From assembly GCA_021789995.1 (NCBI GenBank), contig JAJYIQ010000001.1:496001-560000 (forward strand): DNA of 64,000 bases, read 5' to 3'. A program made the position numbers and the translations under genes. This stretch comes from a bacterium. GTDB lineage: Bacteria > Patescibacteriota > Microgenomatia > UBA1406 > GWC2-37-13. The notes under the pieces are model-generated. The model searched no databases. It was not told where the DNA came from and saw only the letters and a list, made by a program, of their open reading frames with translations. How positions within the stretch are numbered: position 1 is the stretch's first letter; each line of letters opens with the position of its first letter. Shown here in pieces: positions 16,506 through 25,108 of this stretch.

Positions 16506-17043
16506 AAATTTTGACAAATGCCTTTCTTGCCCGGTAAATTAAACTCTCCGTCGCTTTGAAACCCAATGCCAATTTCCGGGCAATAACTACTACTTTCTCC
16601 CCCTCAATGTATTTGAGTCTTAAAACCAACCGGTAATCATTCGGCAATTCATTCAATGCTCTTTTGATTTTATTAGCCAGTTCTTTTTTTTCCAGTTCAT
16701 CATCGATTAAAATTGTTTTTAGTCCTTCAACGACATAACCCGGCAGGGCGGAAAAAAGGATTTTTTTTAATTTCTTTTTCCTGATGACATCCACCACCTT
16801 GTTTCTGGCGATGGAAAAAAGATAGGTTTTGACCGAACTTTGGCCATGAAAGTCGCGAACCTTTTCGATGAAATCGAGGAATACATCCTGCGTCACTTCT
16901 TCCGCCACCCCCTGATCGCTTAATTGTCGGCGGATAAACCGCAATATCTGCGGACTGTAACGGTTGTAAAAATTAAGAAGCACCCTTTCATCCTTATTGA
17001 TAATGCCTGATATTAATTGTTGATCAGCGGAATTCATTTGCAT
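16492..17043 (-). CDS. ECF-type RNA polymerase sigma factor
   Basis: A protein of about 183 residues with sigma region 2 (LLNFYNRYSPQILRFIRRQL, TQDVFLDFIEKV, KTYLFSIARNKVVDVIRK) and region 4 (LNELPNDYRLVLRLKYIEG, ARKLALGFKATESLIYRARK). Region 3 is absent, as in ECF sigmas. The ATG at 17043 is chosen because TATAAT ends exactly 6 nt before it. It heads a three-gene set with two membrane proteins and may control its own module; the mevalonate genes lie directly downstream on the same strand. Confidence 0.85.
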   Translation of the reverse strand: MQMNSADQQLISGIINKDERVLLNFYNRYSPQILRFIRRQLSDQGVAEEVTQDVFLDFIEKVRDFHGQSSVKTYLFSIARNKVVDVIRKKKLKKILFSALPGYVVEGLKTILIDDELEKKELANKIKRALNELPNDYRLVLRLKYIEGEKVVVIARKLALGFKATESLIYRARKAFVKIYENS

Positions 17044-17057
17044 TATAATATTATACT
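17042..17057. promoter_or_regulatory. Overlapping divergent -10 boxes
   Basis: In the 18-bp gap between the sigma-factor ATG (17043, minus) and the DUF4340 ATG (17062, plus) the AT-rich string holds TATAAT on the minus strand (17055-17050, 6 nt from its ATG) and TATAAT on the plus strand (17044-17049, 12 nt from its ATG). Confidence 0.5.
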
Positions 17058-17061
17058 TTAT

Positions 17062-17931
17062 ATGGAAAAAAATACGCAAAGGCTGCGTTTACTAATAATT
17101 ATCGTCTTCTTCCTCGCAGCGGCCGTTTTCCTGAAAAACAAACTGCCTTCCCTGACAAATGTCGGCAGCCAACTGGCTTTTCCGAAATTAAATCAGGATA
17201 CAATTACGGCAATTGACATCAGAGAAACTGCAGGAACAGTGACGATTAATAAAAGAAATAACCAGTGGTTTGTCAACAAAAACGGGGTCGATTATCCCGC
17301 TGACGGTGATCGGATCAATTCTATCCTTGATAATCTAAGAACTCTGAAAAAAGGAGAAGCCGTTTCCACCAATAAAAAGAACCAGGCCGGCTTCGGTATC
17401 GGCCGGCAGGAAATCACCCTTCACGGCAAAAATAATTATACTCTTTATCTTGGCGATACCACTTCATCCGATCAATATTATGTCCGCATCGGAAAAAACA
17501 ATACGGTGTTCATCGCCGGTAATCTGGATAATATTTTGGCCCCGGCTGATTACCGGGATTTATCGATCCATCTGGTCGACGATGAAAATAAAGTAAAAAA
17601 TATAAAAATCGATTATTCCAGCAAAGAAACCGTTTTGGTTAAAAATAATAACCAGTGGAAAGTAAATAACACCAATGCTGTAAAAGAACAAGTCGACTAC
17701 TATATCAATGATTTAAAAACGCTGAAAGCAACCGACATTTTTTTGAAAAATCCCATCAGCTACTCAATGGCTCCGGCATTAACGATTACCGCCGACGGAA
17801 AAACAGCCGTATTTTTCGAAAAAGATAAAGATAACTATTATTCGGAAATTTCCGGCGACAAAAAATATTACCAAATCCCGGCCGTTTATGTTTCTTCTTT
17901 AATGAAAGAACAAAAAGACTTTACGAAATAA
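17062..17931 (+). CDS. DUF4340 membrane-anchored protein
   Basis: About 289 residues: one N-terminal helix (LLIIIVFFLAAAVFL), then an extracellular region with repeated modules around ITAIDIRETAGTVTINKRNNQWFV and VLVKNNNQWKVNN, typical of DUF4340. In other bacteria DUF4340 proteins sit with GldA/GldF/GldG-type ABC genes; here those genes are about 30 kb away (48089-50927). The ATG at 17062 is preferred over a longer reading that enters the divergent sigma gene. Confidence 0.7.
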   Translation: MEKNTQRLRLLIIIVFFLAAAVFLKNKLPSLTNVGSQLAFPKLNQDTITAIDIRETAGTVTINKRNNQWFVNKNGVDYPADGDRINSILDNLRTLKKGEAVSTNKKNQAGFGIGRQEITLHGKNNYTLYLGDTTSSDQYYVRIGKNNTVFIAGNLDNILAPADYRDLSIHLVDDENKVKNIKIDYSSKETVLVKNNNQWKVNNTNAVKEQVDYYINDLKTLKATDIFLKNPISYSMAPALTITADGKTAVFFEKDKDNYYSEISGDKKYYQIPAVYVSSLMKEQKDFTK

Positions 17932-17933
17932 GT

Positions 17934-19679
17934 TCAGTTCATACTCATCTTATATATTTTCGCTCCGGATAAAATATAGGCGGCATTGTCATAAACAATA
18001 AAATCACTTGCCTGTTTGAGGACCGATGAGTTGATTTCCTGCTCATATGTGCCATCTTTACCAAGAATGTAAACCGATCCCCGGCTCTTATCCCAGGCAT
18101 AAACTTTTTCCGTGTTTTTGTCTGTAAATATTTTTTGGATATTGATTGACGGATTGGGAAATTCCGTTTTGAAACTGTCCTGACTACCGGACGTAAATTT
18201 AAAAATATGGTCGGTGAAGCCGACATAAACCGACGAATCAATAGCTAAGGAATTAGCTCCAGCCAGGCCGTTTTCCCCACCCTGAAAATAGGCACTTCTG
18301 GTGGCATAACCGCTGTCGGTCCCAACGTATTTGTCAATGCTGTCTTTTAACGGATCAAGCAGATACAGGTTACCGTTGTAAGTCGTCATCGCGCTGATAT
18401 TTCCCCAGTCGGGGTCGTTATCGACTACTTTTGCTAATTTACCCTGATTGTTTATTTTATAAATACCGTCACCTTCGACATAAAAAAGTGGATTGCCTTG
18501 GTCGGAAGCAATTAATCGGGCATTTTGCAACCCGTTAAAAGTATATTTATTCAGGGATTTTTTTGTTAGTGAAAAGATGTATACCGTTTTTTGCCCGCTG
18601 TCCAAAATGACGACATTATCGTTATCCAGATAAAGTTTCGTCCCTTTCGCCTGGGGATTATCAACCGTCAGGTCGAAAAATTCGTCGGCCGGTTTCTCCT
18701 GTACCTTGAGGATTTTATTTTCTTCATCATTTATCATTTTGTCTATCGCCGCCACTTCCGGCCGGTTACCGATTTCCTTTCGCAAATCATCAACGTTAGC
18801 TTTGGCTTCGTCAATAAGCGATATTGCCCGCGGGATACTAAGATATGACGCGTCATCGGCTTGGCTTAATTTTTGGCTGATTTGCGCTTTAGCAGCCGTC
18901 ACCCGACTTTGGATACTGGCGTTTTGTCTTCTTTTGTAGCCAAAAACGACACTCCACATAAAAATCAGAAAAATTATTCCCACAACAATAAAAGTGAACG
19001 TTCTTTTTTTTTGCGGCGCTCCGGCTTGCCGTCCCTGCAAAAACAAATAGGCTGAATGCAGTTTTTCCGAAAAAACATTGGGAGTATTTATAACGGGCCG
19101 GGTAGTCTCTTCTGGTTTAAATTTTACGAACAAGGTGATGGTATTACCAACATTTCGTTCTTGTAATTTTAGTGTTATTCTCTCCGAAATTTCCCGGGGA
19201 GATTTATTACCTATTTCTTTGTGCAAACCGTTTTCTCCGCCGGCCGCTTCGATAAATTTGTCGGTAGTAAAAATAAACAGATCATTATTTTCGCCGTAAC
19301 CGGAAGCGGTTTTTTCTCCACTGATTATTTTTGCCAGGTGTTTCTTACGGTAAATCAATATATTGCCGGTACCGCCGGTCTTCAAATATAAAATATCATT
19401 TTTCCGGTAACCGACTGCTAGGGAAAAATTAGTCGGCAGATTATTTTCGGTGACGATTTCGGAAAGCTTTAGCTCGAACTGGAATAAATTATCGAAAACT
19501 GACGATAAAAGATTGGTTCTTAATGATTGCAGTATCGTCTGGCCTTCTTCATGAGTAATGCCGTCATCAATCGCCAAAATCAGGAATAAATTATCTTCGC
19601 TTATGTATCCGCTGAAGCCATGTGTATCTTTATTTTGGTAAAAAGCGCTCTCTGTTTGCCGCTGACTATTGTTTTCCAT
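17934..19679 (-). CDS. Degenerate PP2C-like domain, one membrane helix, beta-propeller
   Basis: A 581-residue protein in three parts. Residues about 1-195 follow the PP2C pattern, but the first metal motif (DGxxG) reads IDDGITHEEG and the later SDG reads TTDKF, so catalysis is doubtful. A single helix (TFIVVGIIFLIFMWSVVFGY, about 225-246) is followed by a coiled segment (SIQSRVTAAKAQISQKLSQ). The rest is repeated short strands with YxxxD-type turns, like a beta-propeller. A membrane sensor with a pseudo-phosphatase inside and a propeller outside is a reasonable reading. Confidence 0.55.
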   Translation of the reverse strand: MENNSQRQTESAFYQNKDTHGFSGYISEDNLFLILAIDDGITHEEGQTILQSLRTNLLSSVFDNLFQFELKLSEIVTENNLPTNFSLAVGYRKNDILYLKTGGTGNILIYRKKHLAKIISGEKTASGYGENNDLFIFTTDKFIEAAGGENGLHKEIGNKSPREISERITLKLQERNVGNTITLFVKFKPEETTRPVINTPNVFSEKLHSAYLFLQGRQAGAPQKKRTFTFIVVGIIFLIFMWSVVFGYKRRQNASIQSRVTAAKAQISQKLSQADDASYLSIPRAISLIDEAKANVDDLRKEIGNRPEVAAIDKMINDEENKILKVQEKPADEFFDLTVDNPQAKGTKLYLDNDNVVILDSGQKTVYIFSLTKKSLNKYTFNGLQNARLIASDQGNPLFYVEGDGIYKINNQGKLAKVVDNDPDWGNISAMTTYNGNLYLLDPLKDSIDKYVGTDSGYATRSAYFQGGENGLAGANSLAIDSSVYVGFTDHIFKFTSGSQDSFKTEFPNPSINIQKIFTDKNTEKVYAWDKSRGSVYILGKDGTYEQEINSSVLKQASDFIVYDNAAYILSGAKIYKMSMN

Positions 19680-19687
19680 CCATAAAT

Positions 19688-19697
19688 ATTATATACT
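19688..19697. promoter_or_regulatory. Overlapping divergent -10 boxes for 5S rRNA and the propeller gene
   Basis: ATTATATACT carries TATACT on the plus strand (19692-19697), 6 nt before the mature 5S start, and TATAAT on the minus strand (19693-19688), 8 nt before the ATG at 19679. Confidence 0.5.
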
Positions 19698-19703
19698 ATA
19701 GTT

Positions 19704-19827
19704 TGCCCTGGTTACTCGAGCGACTTGGTCCCACCCTTTCCCATCCCGAACAAGGAAGTGAAACGAGTCAGCGCCGATGATACTCAATCCAAAGCGGATT
19801 TGGGGAAAGTAGGTCGTAGCCGGGGCA
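19704..19827 (+). rRNA. rrf: 5S ribosomal RNA
   Basis: About 124 nt with the conserved CCCATCCCGAACAAGGAAGT core and GCGCCGATGATACT segment, closing with AAAGTAGGTCG. The ends TGCCCTGG (19704-19711) and CCGGGGCA (19820-19827) pair as an 8-bp helix I with one G-U. A run of T follows directly and can serve as terminator. No 16S or 23S gene is nearby, so this 5S is unlinked from the rest of an rRNA operon. Confidence 0.93.
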
Positions 19828-19832
19828 TTTTT

Positions 19833-20393
19833 TTATTTATTTTTAAATAGGATATTTTTCGGCACGGCAAAAACGGAATCATCGGGAATAACTTCCTTTC
19901 GACAGGAATCAAGACCTTTTTTTAAGCTGTCGATATTGAACTGCAGTCCTTGGGGAACAAGGCTTTTTAACATATTTCCATCCAGTAGACTTAAAGGCAG
20001 GACATTAAATAAATTTAAATATTGGCTGATACCGCAGATTTTTTCACCCGAATAAGCACCTTGAAGATAATAATATAGACAATCGCCGTTAACGACAATA
20101 TTGTTTGTTTGTTTATTGTTTTGGATTTTGGCAGCAATTTGTTTGTTTTTAATGAATGCAGATACGGTCGCCCCCGGTGAAGAAGATTGGCACACCCAGG
20201 GGCCGGTCAGGTCAATTTGCACCGGCACCGCGGTCGGCACCGGCGCCGGGGAAACGGCCACCGTCGGGGTCACAGTAATTGCTTGCGGCAAAACAACCGG
20301 ATTTTGCTGGAACTTCATGATTAACCCGATGATAACCGCCGCAACCGGAATTACAATTACGAAACGACTGAAAACATGAAAAAAATCGTCCAT
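19833..20393 (-). CDS. Membrane-anchored extracellular protein, unknown function
   Basis: A 186-residue protein with one N-terminal helix (FVIVIPVAAVIIGLIM), then a Pro/Thr/Val-rich linker (about 35-60) and a compact domain with four cysteines (WVCQSS, NGDCLYYY, GEKICGIS, DSCRKEV). The cysteines may form disulfides outside the cell. No family is recognised. It converges on the 5S rRNA gene. Confidence 0.6.
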   Translation of the reverse strand: MDDFFHVFSRFVIVIPVAAVIIGLIMKFQQNPVVLPQAITVTPTVAVSPAPVPTAVPVQIDLTGPWVCQSSSPGATVSAFIKNKQIAAKIQNNKQTNNIVVNGDCLYYYLQGAYSGEKICGISQYLNLFNVLPLSLLDGNMLKSLVPQGLQFNIDSLKKGLDSCRKEVIPDDSVFAVPKNILFKNK

Positions 20394-20414
20394 ATGATTT
20401 AAGAAATCTTCCCG

Positions 20415-21575
20415 CTAGAATAAGGTTTCCTTAACCTCAACTTTTTCTTCCGGTAGAATATTTACTCCCTTTATCTCCGGTAAAGCCTTGCCAACAATGC
20501 TTTGCAGATCACCGCTCATTCCTAAAATATTATCGATTACCCGACGGATATTTTTTTCCTGCTTCGCCCACTTCAGGCTAAACCACCGCTTTTCTTTTTC
20601 CAAATCATCCTGCAGCTGGCCGTAGGCGTCATAAATGGCATCAATCCGGCTTTTGAATTCCGTCCCCGTCAGATAATTCCAGAGGATTTCCTGCTTGCTT
20701 TCCTTGCCGACAACCGATAGTTTTACCGACGCAATTTTGATAAGACTGTCGCGCAAAATAAGCGTCAATCCTAAAAAGGCTTCGTACGAACAAACCCAGA
20801 CACTTTGCCGTAAGCCAAAATGGCGGATATCATCAGGTAAAACGCTACTGACAATAACCGCTACTTCCGCATTGACCTGCTGTTGGTCTTGCTTCAGTTT
20901 GCTGATCCATTCGTTACTCCAGGCTTTGGTTCTTTTTGATTCCCAAATGATCACTCCGCATTTTTTGCCAAACTGGTTTTTTACCACCTGTATAATATCC
21001 GCTCCCCGCACGCCCTTGGGAACTTCACTGATTTCGTCGTAGGGAAATTCTTTTTTAATCATCTGCTCCAATTCCAACTCCAATACCTCGCCTTGAATTT
21101 GTTGCGATCCTTGTTCTAATTTCCGCCGCAGTTCTTCATTGACTTTTAACGCATCCTGTAGTTTTTTTTCCTTCTCCATATCTTTCAGGTGGTATTCTTC
21201 GTCCATTCTTTTTCGTTCCTCATAACGGATTTTTTCCTCGCTGGCCGCCAGTTTTTTTTCGAGTTCAAGTCGGTTTTGTTCGTTGACAGTTTTTAGTTGG
21301 CGAATCAATTTATTCGTTTCCAACAACTGATCCTGCAATGATTTGTTTTGTTTTTGCAACTCTTCGGCTTCGTTGGCTTTGTCTTTTAACTTAACATCCA
21401 TTTCCGCCTTCACTTTTTTAGCTAGTTCGCTTCTTAACACCTGTTCTACTTTGGCCGTTTCCTCCTGTAACCGCTGCTTGTAGAATTTCTGGTATTTTTC
21501 CTGGATATCGTGAGAAAGTGCCTGGGTTAAAGGAATCATTTTTCCGCAATTGGGGCACTTAATCTGGTCGTTCAT
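20415..21575 (-). CDS. DUF2130 coiled-coil protein
   Basis: A 386-residue protein. An N-terminal zinc-ribbon-like CPNCGKMIPLTQALSH is followed by a long coiled coil (about 30-165, rich in Glu/Lys/Gln) and a C-terminal domain containing GADIIQVVKNQFGKKCGVIIWESKRTK. That last segment resembles the D...xExK core of restriction-like nucleases and is typical of DUF2130. It overlaps the upstream Fic gene by 4 bp, so the two are coupled. Its biological role is not established. Confidence 0.78.
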   Translation of the reverse strand: MNDQIKCPNCGKMIPLTQALSHDIQEKYQKFYKQRLQEETAKVEQVLRSELAKKVKAEMDVKLKDKANEAEELQKQNKSLQDQLLETNKLIRQLKTVNEQNRLELEKKLAASEEKIRYEERKRMDEEYHLKDMEKEKKLQDALKVNEELRRKLEQGSQQIQGEVLELELEQMIKKEFPYDEISEVPKGVRGADIIQVVKNQFGKKCGVIIWESKRTKAWSNEWISKLKQDQQQVNAEVAVIVSSVLPDDIRHFGLRQSVWVCSYEAFLGLTLILRDSLIKIASVKLSVVGKESKQEILWNYLTGTEFKSRIDAIYDAYGQLQDDLEKEKRWFSLKWAKQEKNIRRVIDNILGMSGDLQSIVGKALPEIKGVNILPEEKVEVKETLF

Positions 21576-22555
21576 AATTTTATTCTATAATAACTGCCGC
21601 GGGTTTTGCCAATTTTAATGAGTAAGTTGCTGTCGACCAACCGTTTCAAATCATATCGTAAAGTTCTTTCCGGAATTTTCAGGAAACGGCGCCGGATAAA
21701 ATCGAAAGACACCAGTCGGTGATCACGGACAGTATAATAAATTTCCTCCTGCCGCGGCGGCAGTAGTATCGCATCGGGATTTCCAAGCTCAACCTGCATC
21801 GTGTCTTTAACTTTTTCCAACTGGCGGCAAAATGATTCCAACATAAAAAGCAGATAGCTGCCGGCATCTTTCAGGCCAATGTCAAGATGATAATAATAAT
21901 CGCTTTTATGCTCCTCCAAATATTCTTCGAAAGGGATAAACAACCCCAAGTCGTATCCCTGTGATTTCAAAACGGCATATATAAGGAGCCGGCCGACCCG
22001 GCCGTTGCCGTCAATAAACGGATGGATTTTTTCAAAAATAAGATGGGCAATAAAAGCTTTTATCAACGGAAATTGCTCTTTATCATCGCCGGCATACTGC
22101 AACAATTCATCAAAATAGACATCGATTTTTTCCGGCGGCGGCGAAATATATATAGCCACACCCTCCTGATTGAATATTGCCCCCATTTCGCGGCGTAAAT
22201 GTCCGGCCTGATCGGATAAACCATCCATAACAAACCTGTGAATGGTACAAATTGTCTGCCGGGAAATGGGTTGAGCCGCCATAATTTCTTTTTCGATATA
22301 TTGGGCGGCTTTGAGGATATTAAATATTTCTTTTTTCTGTTTCTGATCGGGAGTCGAATCCATTTCTTCCATCGTCAGCGAATTACCTTCAATCCGGGCC
22401 GAAAAAAGAGAGCTTTTCAGAAGACTGATGCGTTGGATTTTTTCTTTTAATGGTAAAGGAATTTTCAGCGATTCGATAAAAAATTTAAGTGAATCGATTT
22501 TGGCAATAAAATGTATGATTTTCGGGTTGATTTGATAATCCGGAGGAATTTTCAT
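21572..22555 (-). CDS. Fic-domain AMP-transferase with C-terminal winged helix
   Basis: A 327-residue Fic protein. The active site HPFIDGNGR is at 178-186. The N-terminal SARIEGN (52-58) fits the autoinhibitory [ST]xxxE[GN] motif of class II Fic proteins, so activity is probably held back until released. The C-terminal part (EEIYYTVRDHRLVSFDFIRR, RYDLKRLVDSNLL) is a winged helix, as in the other Fic protein at 6242-7288. TAAAAT ends 6 nt before the ATG. It is followed by DUF2130 in the same operon. Confidence 0.88.
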   Translation of the reverse strand: MKIPPDYQINPKIIHFIAKIDSLKFFIESLKIPLPLKEKIQRISLLKSSLFSARIEGNSLTMEEMDSTPDQKQKKEIFNILKAAQYIEKEIMAAQPISRQTICTIHRFVMDGLSDQAGHLRREMGAIFNQEGVAIYISPPPEKIDVYFDELLQYAGDDKEQFPLIKAFIAHLIFEKIHPFIDGNGRVGRLLIYAVLKSQGYDLGLFIPFEEYLEEHKSDYYYHLDIGLKDAGSYLLFMLESFCRQLEKVKDTMQVELGNPDAILLPPRQEEIYYTVRDHRLVSFDFIRRRFLKIPERTLRYDLKRLVDSNLLIKIGKTRGSYYRIKL

Positions 22556-22680
22556 GTAAAAATTTTACCATATTTTGCCGTATGTTGCATAATGTTACCG
22601 ATATTTGCCTAATTGCTCCAGTTACCTGTTTCCTACATTCTTCTTACCTGATCAAAATCCTCAATTAATAAGATAATTGG

Positions 22681-23139
22681 GTGTTATTTTTTTATCCTGA
22701 TTTTTCCAACGGCGCCGCATATGAACCAAGCGGCATGAGGGAAACCCGGATTATCACTGATCTTTTAGCAATCAAAAAAGGTGACCGGGCGGCTGACCTT
22801 GGATCCGGTGACGGGCGGATTGTCATTGCTATGGCTAAAAAAGGCGCTCTTACCTTCGGTTTGGAAAAAGACGAAAAATTGGTAGAGCTGTCAAGAAAAA
22901 AAATTGCTACCGCCGGTCTATGCCAAACCGCTTTTATTTATCAAACCAATTTCTGGCAGGAAAACCTTTCGACCTTCAGTAAAATCGCGATTTTCCAATA
23001 TTACACTATTATGGCCAAACTGGAAAAGAAACTACAGATGGAACTTATGCCGGGAGTGTTTGTCGTTTCCCATCACTGGCAATTTCCCCATTGGCGGCCG
23101 GTAAGACAAATTCTCGATATCTACCTCTATCAAAAATAG
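22681..23139 (+). CDS. Class I SAM-dependent methyltransferase-like protein
   Basis: A 152-residue protein with a GTG start. Motif I is AADLGSGDGRIVIAMAKKGA (about 38-57), followed by GLEKDEKLVELSRKK for the ribose-binding acidic loop. The usual motif IV (NPPY or DPP) is not seen; IAIFQYYTIM stands in its place. It is shorter than most methyltransferases, about the size of the bare Rossmann core. The substrate is unknown. Confidence 0.65.
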   Translation: MLFFYPDFSNGAAYEPSGMRETRIITDLLAIKKGDRAADLGSGDGRIVIAMAKKGALTFGLEKDEKLVELSRKKIATAGLCQTAFIYQTNFWQENLSTFSKIAIFQYYTIMAKLEKKLQMELMPGVFVVSHHWQFPHWRPVRQILDIYLYQK

Positions 23140-23146
23140 AAAACGT

Positions 23147-23485
23147 TTATCGCGATAAAAGATGTAAAAACCAATTGACGATCGTCAGTACCAGACTGAA
23201 GAAAATCGCCCACCAGATATTTTTGACGGAAAAGCCGGGGACAAAATAACTTGTTAATAAAATCAGCAGGCCGTTAATAATAAACGTAAATAATCCCAGC
23301 GTCAAAATGTTTATTGGCAGAGTCAGAATAATCAGAACTGGCTTAAGGATGGTATTGATGATTCCCAGTACGACCGCGATGATAATCGCCGTCAAAAAAT
23401 TGTTAACGTGGATGCCGGCCGACAAAATATAGGCAGTGATAAAAACGGCAAAACCATTAATTAATAAATTAACTATCAGTTGCAT
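23147..23485 (-). CDS. Phage-holin-family (PF04020-like) membrane protein
   Basis: About 112 residues with four hydrophobic helices and the family pattern LLINGFAVFITAYILSAGI, IVLGIINTILKPVLIILTLP and NILTLGLFTFIINGLLI. The start MQLIVN at 23485 is chosen over the longer reading because TATAAT ends exactly 6 nt upstream. This family is widespread in bacterial chromosomes and is not evidence of a prophage. Confidence 0.8.
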   Translation of the reverse strand: MQLIVNLLINGFAVFITAYILSAGIHVNNFLTAIIIAVVLGIINTILKPVLIILTLPINILTLGLFTFIINGLLILLTSYFVPGFSVKNIWWAIFFSLVLTIVNWFLHLLSR

Positions 23486-23492
23486 AGTCAAA

Positions 23493-24053
23493 TTATACCG
23501 TAATCCTTTCAACGACGGCTAATTTTTTTTGGGCAAACTGATAACGGACTATTCCTCCTAATTGGACATATTCTTTATGAACTGTTTCTTTTCCCGGGGG
23601 TCGGCCGTATTTTACATCGTGGTATAAATATGTCGCTGGATCGCCATGGGTCACAATAATACAATTTTCATTATTGTTCAATTTTTCTTGAAACACCTGT
23701 TTTATACGGTTTAATATGTCTGCCGGTTTTTCCTGGTTCGGTCTGGCATAATACTCATTGCTCCCTAAAGTATCGGTAATTGGTTCACCGGCCCAACTAT
23801 ACCATATCTCTGTGAGCCGTTCATCGATTTCCACTTTTGATCCGATAACACAAGCGATTATTTCGGCCGTCTGTAGGGTTCTTGCTACCGGACTGGAATA
23901 AATCGGTAATTTTAGAAACTTATTTTTGGCAAACCACTGCCCGATTCTTTGAGCATGATCTCGACCGGTTGTAGATAAAGCCAACGGCAACCGGCCGGGA
24001 TAGATGTCTTGCGGATTATCGTACTCCGTATGGCGGACGACAAAAATATCCAT
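23493..24053 (-). CDS. Histidine phosphatase family protein
   Basis: About 186 residues of the phosphoglycerate-mutase/histidine phosphatase superfamily. The phosphate-accepting motif reads VVRHTEYDN (RHT instead of RHG) right at the N-terminus, and the second catalytic His is in IIVTHGDP (about 145). SSPVARTLQTAEII gives the second Arg. The start at 24053 is supported by TACAAT ending 7 nt upstream. The substrate is unknown. Confidence 0.82.
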   Translation of the reverse strand: MDIFVVRHTEYDNPQDIYPGRLPLALSTTGRDHAQRIGQWFAKNKFLKLPIYSSPVARTLQTAEIIACVIGSKVEIDERLTEIWYSWAGEPITDTLGSNEYYARPNQEKPADILNRIKQVFQEKLNNNENCIIVTHGDPATYLYHDVKYGRPPGKETVHKEYVQLGGIVRYQFAQKKLAVVERITV

Positions 24054-24118
24054 ATTGATAATTGTACTATAGCTATCTTTCACACGCCCGGCCATCCCAG
24101 CGTCGATGTGGATACCGA

Positions 24119-25054
24119 TTAGGAATAAGTGACAACCAACGGCTTAACCGAGGAGCTTTTCTTCATCAATCCATTAAGCAACAAGTGAAAATAGATAAAT
24201 CCGGCATACGGTTGCCAACGGAAGGTAAGCTTTTTCACTTTTTCATAACTTAATTTAATATCGGTGTGAAAATATTTCTGTAATTTTTTCTGCGCACCGG
24301 CATCGTCGCCCGGAAAAACGTTCAATTTCCCTAATCCCCGCAAAAGGATATATTCGATAGACCAACGGCCGATTCCTTTTATTTGATGTAAGTAAGCATA
24401 AACGTCAACCATGTCTTCATTTTCTAGCTTCTCCAAGAACAATTTTTTTTCTACCATAGCCCTCACTAACCCAATAATCGCATTAGCCTTCTGGTAACTA
24501 AAACCCAATTGTCTTAAATCGTTGGCTTTCCGCCGATAAAGATTTTCCGGTGTCGGAAAAGCCGACAATTGATCGTCGTAATGCGTACCATATCTCCGGC
24601 TTAAACGGTTAAGAAGTTTAATACTGTTATCAAGGGTTATTTGCTGGCAGGCGACGGCATTCACGGCCGCTTCAAAAACAGTTGGGAAACATGGCGGTTT
24701 CATCCCCACCAATCCGTAAGTTAATTCCTGTAAATCTTCATCATTTTCCACCAGTTTGTAAAACTTATCCAATCCTATATTCAAACCAAGGGTTTTTTTT
24801 AATAAACCTGTAATTCCGTTTTTGGAAACGGCGGTGTTTCCGTTATTTTTGGCTTCGACAATCAATTTTGGTTGTTTGATTGTCCCTATTTGATAAACTG
24901 TTGTTTTTACCGGCTCGTTTTTACAAAGGAATATGCGAGTATAACGGTTCTTTTCCCACCGGTCAATCTGGTTGAGCGGTCGTCTCCTCAATGCCAAAAC
25001 AGTCAGATCAAGCCGGAAAGGCGGAATCGGTTTGAGTGTAAATTGAATAGTCAT
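24119..25054 (-). CDS. AlkA-like DNA-3-methyladenine glycosylase
   Basis: A 311-residue helix-hairpin-helix glycosylase that removes alkylated bases. The N-terminal half (about 1-110) resembles the AlkA N-terminal domain. The HhH motif is HQIKGIGRWSIEYILLRGLG and the catalytic Asp is in VFPGDDAGA. It is one of two such glycosylases in the window; the other is at 40968-41582. Confidence 0.85.
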   Translation of the reverse strand: MTIQFTLKPIPPFRLDLTVLALRRRPLNQIDRWEKNRYTRIFLCKNEPVKTTVYQIGTIKQPKLIVEAKNNGNTAVSKNGITGLLKKTLGLNIGLDKFYKLVENDEDLQELTYGLVGMKPPCFPTVFEAAVNAVACQQITLDNSIKLLNRLSRRYGTHYDDQLSAFPTPENLYRRKANDLRQLGFSYQKANAIIGLVRAMVEKKLFLEKLENEDMVDVYAYLHQIKGIGRWSIEYILLRGLGKLNVFPGDDAGAQKKLQKYFHTDIKLSYEKVKKLTFRWQPYAGFIYFHLLLNGLMKKSSSVKPLVVTYS

Positions 25055-25108
25055 AGCTTATAATATTAGGGTCTAAACCATGTTTAATCAGTAAAAGACG
25101 GGGAAGAG

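Noticed and set aside
23147-23485. Holin-family protein as a sign of a prophage
   Set aside because: The PF04020-like family is common in bacterial chromosomes, and no phage structural, integrase or lysis genes are nearby.
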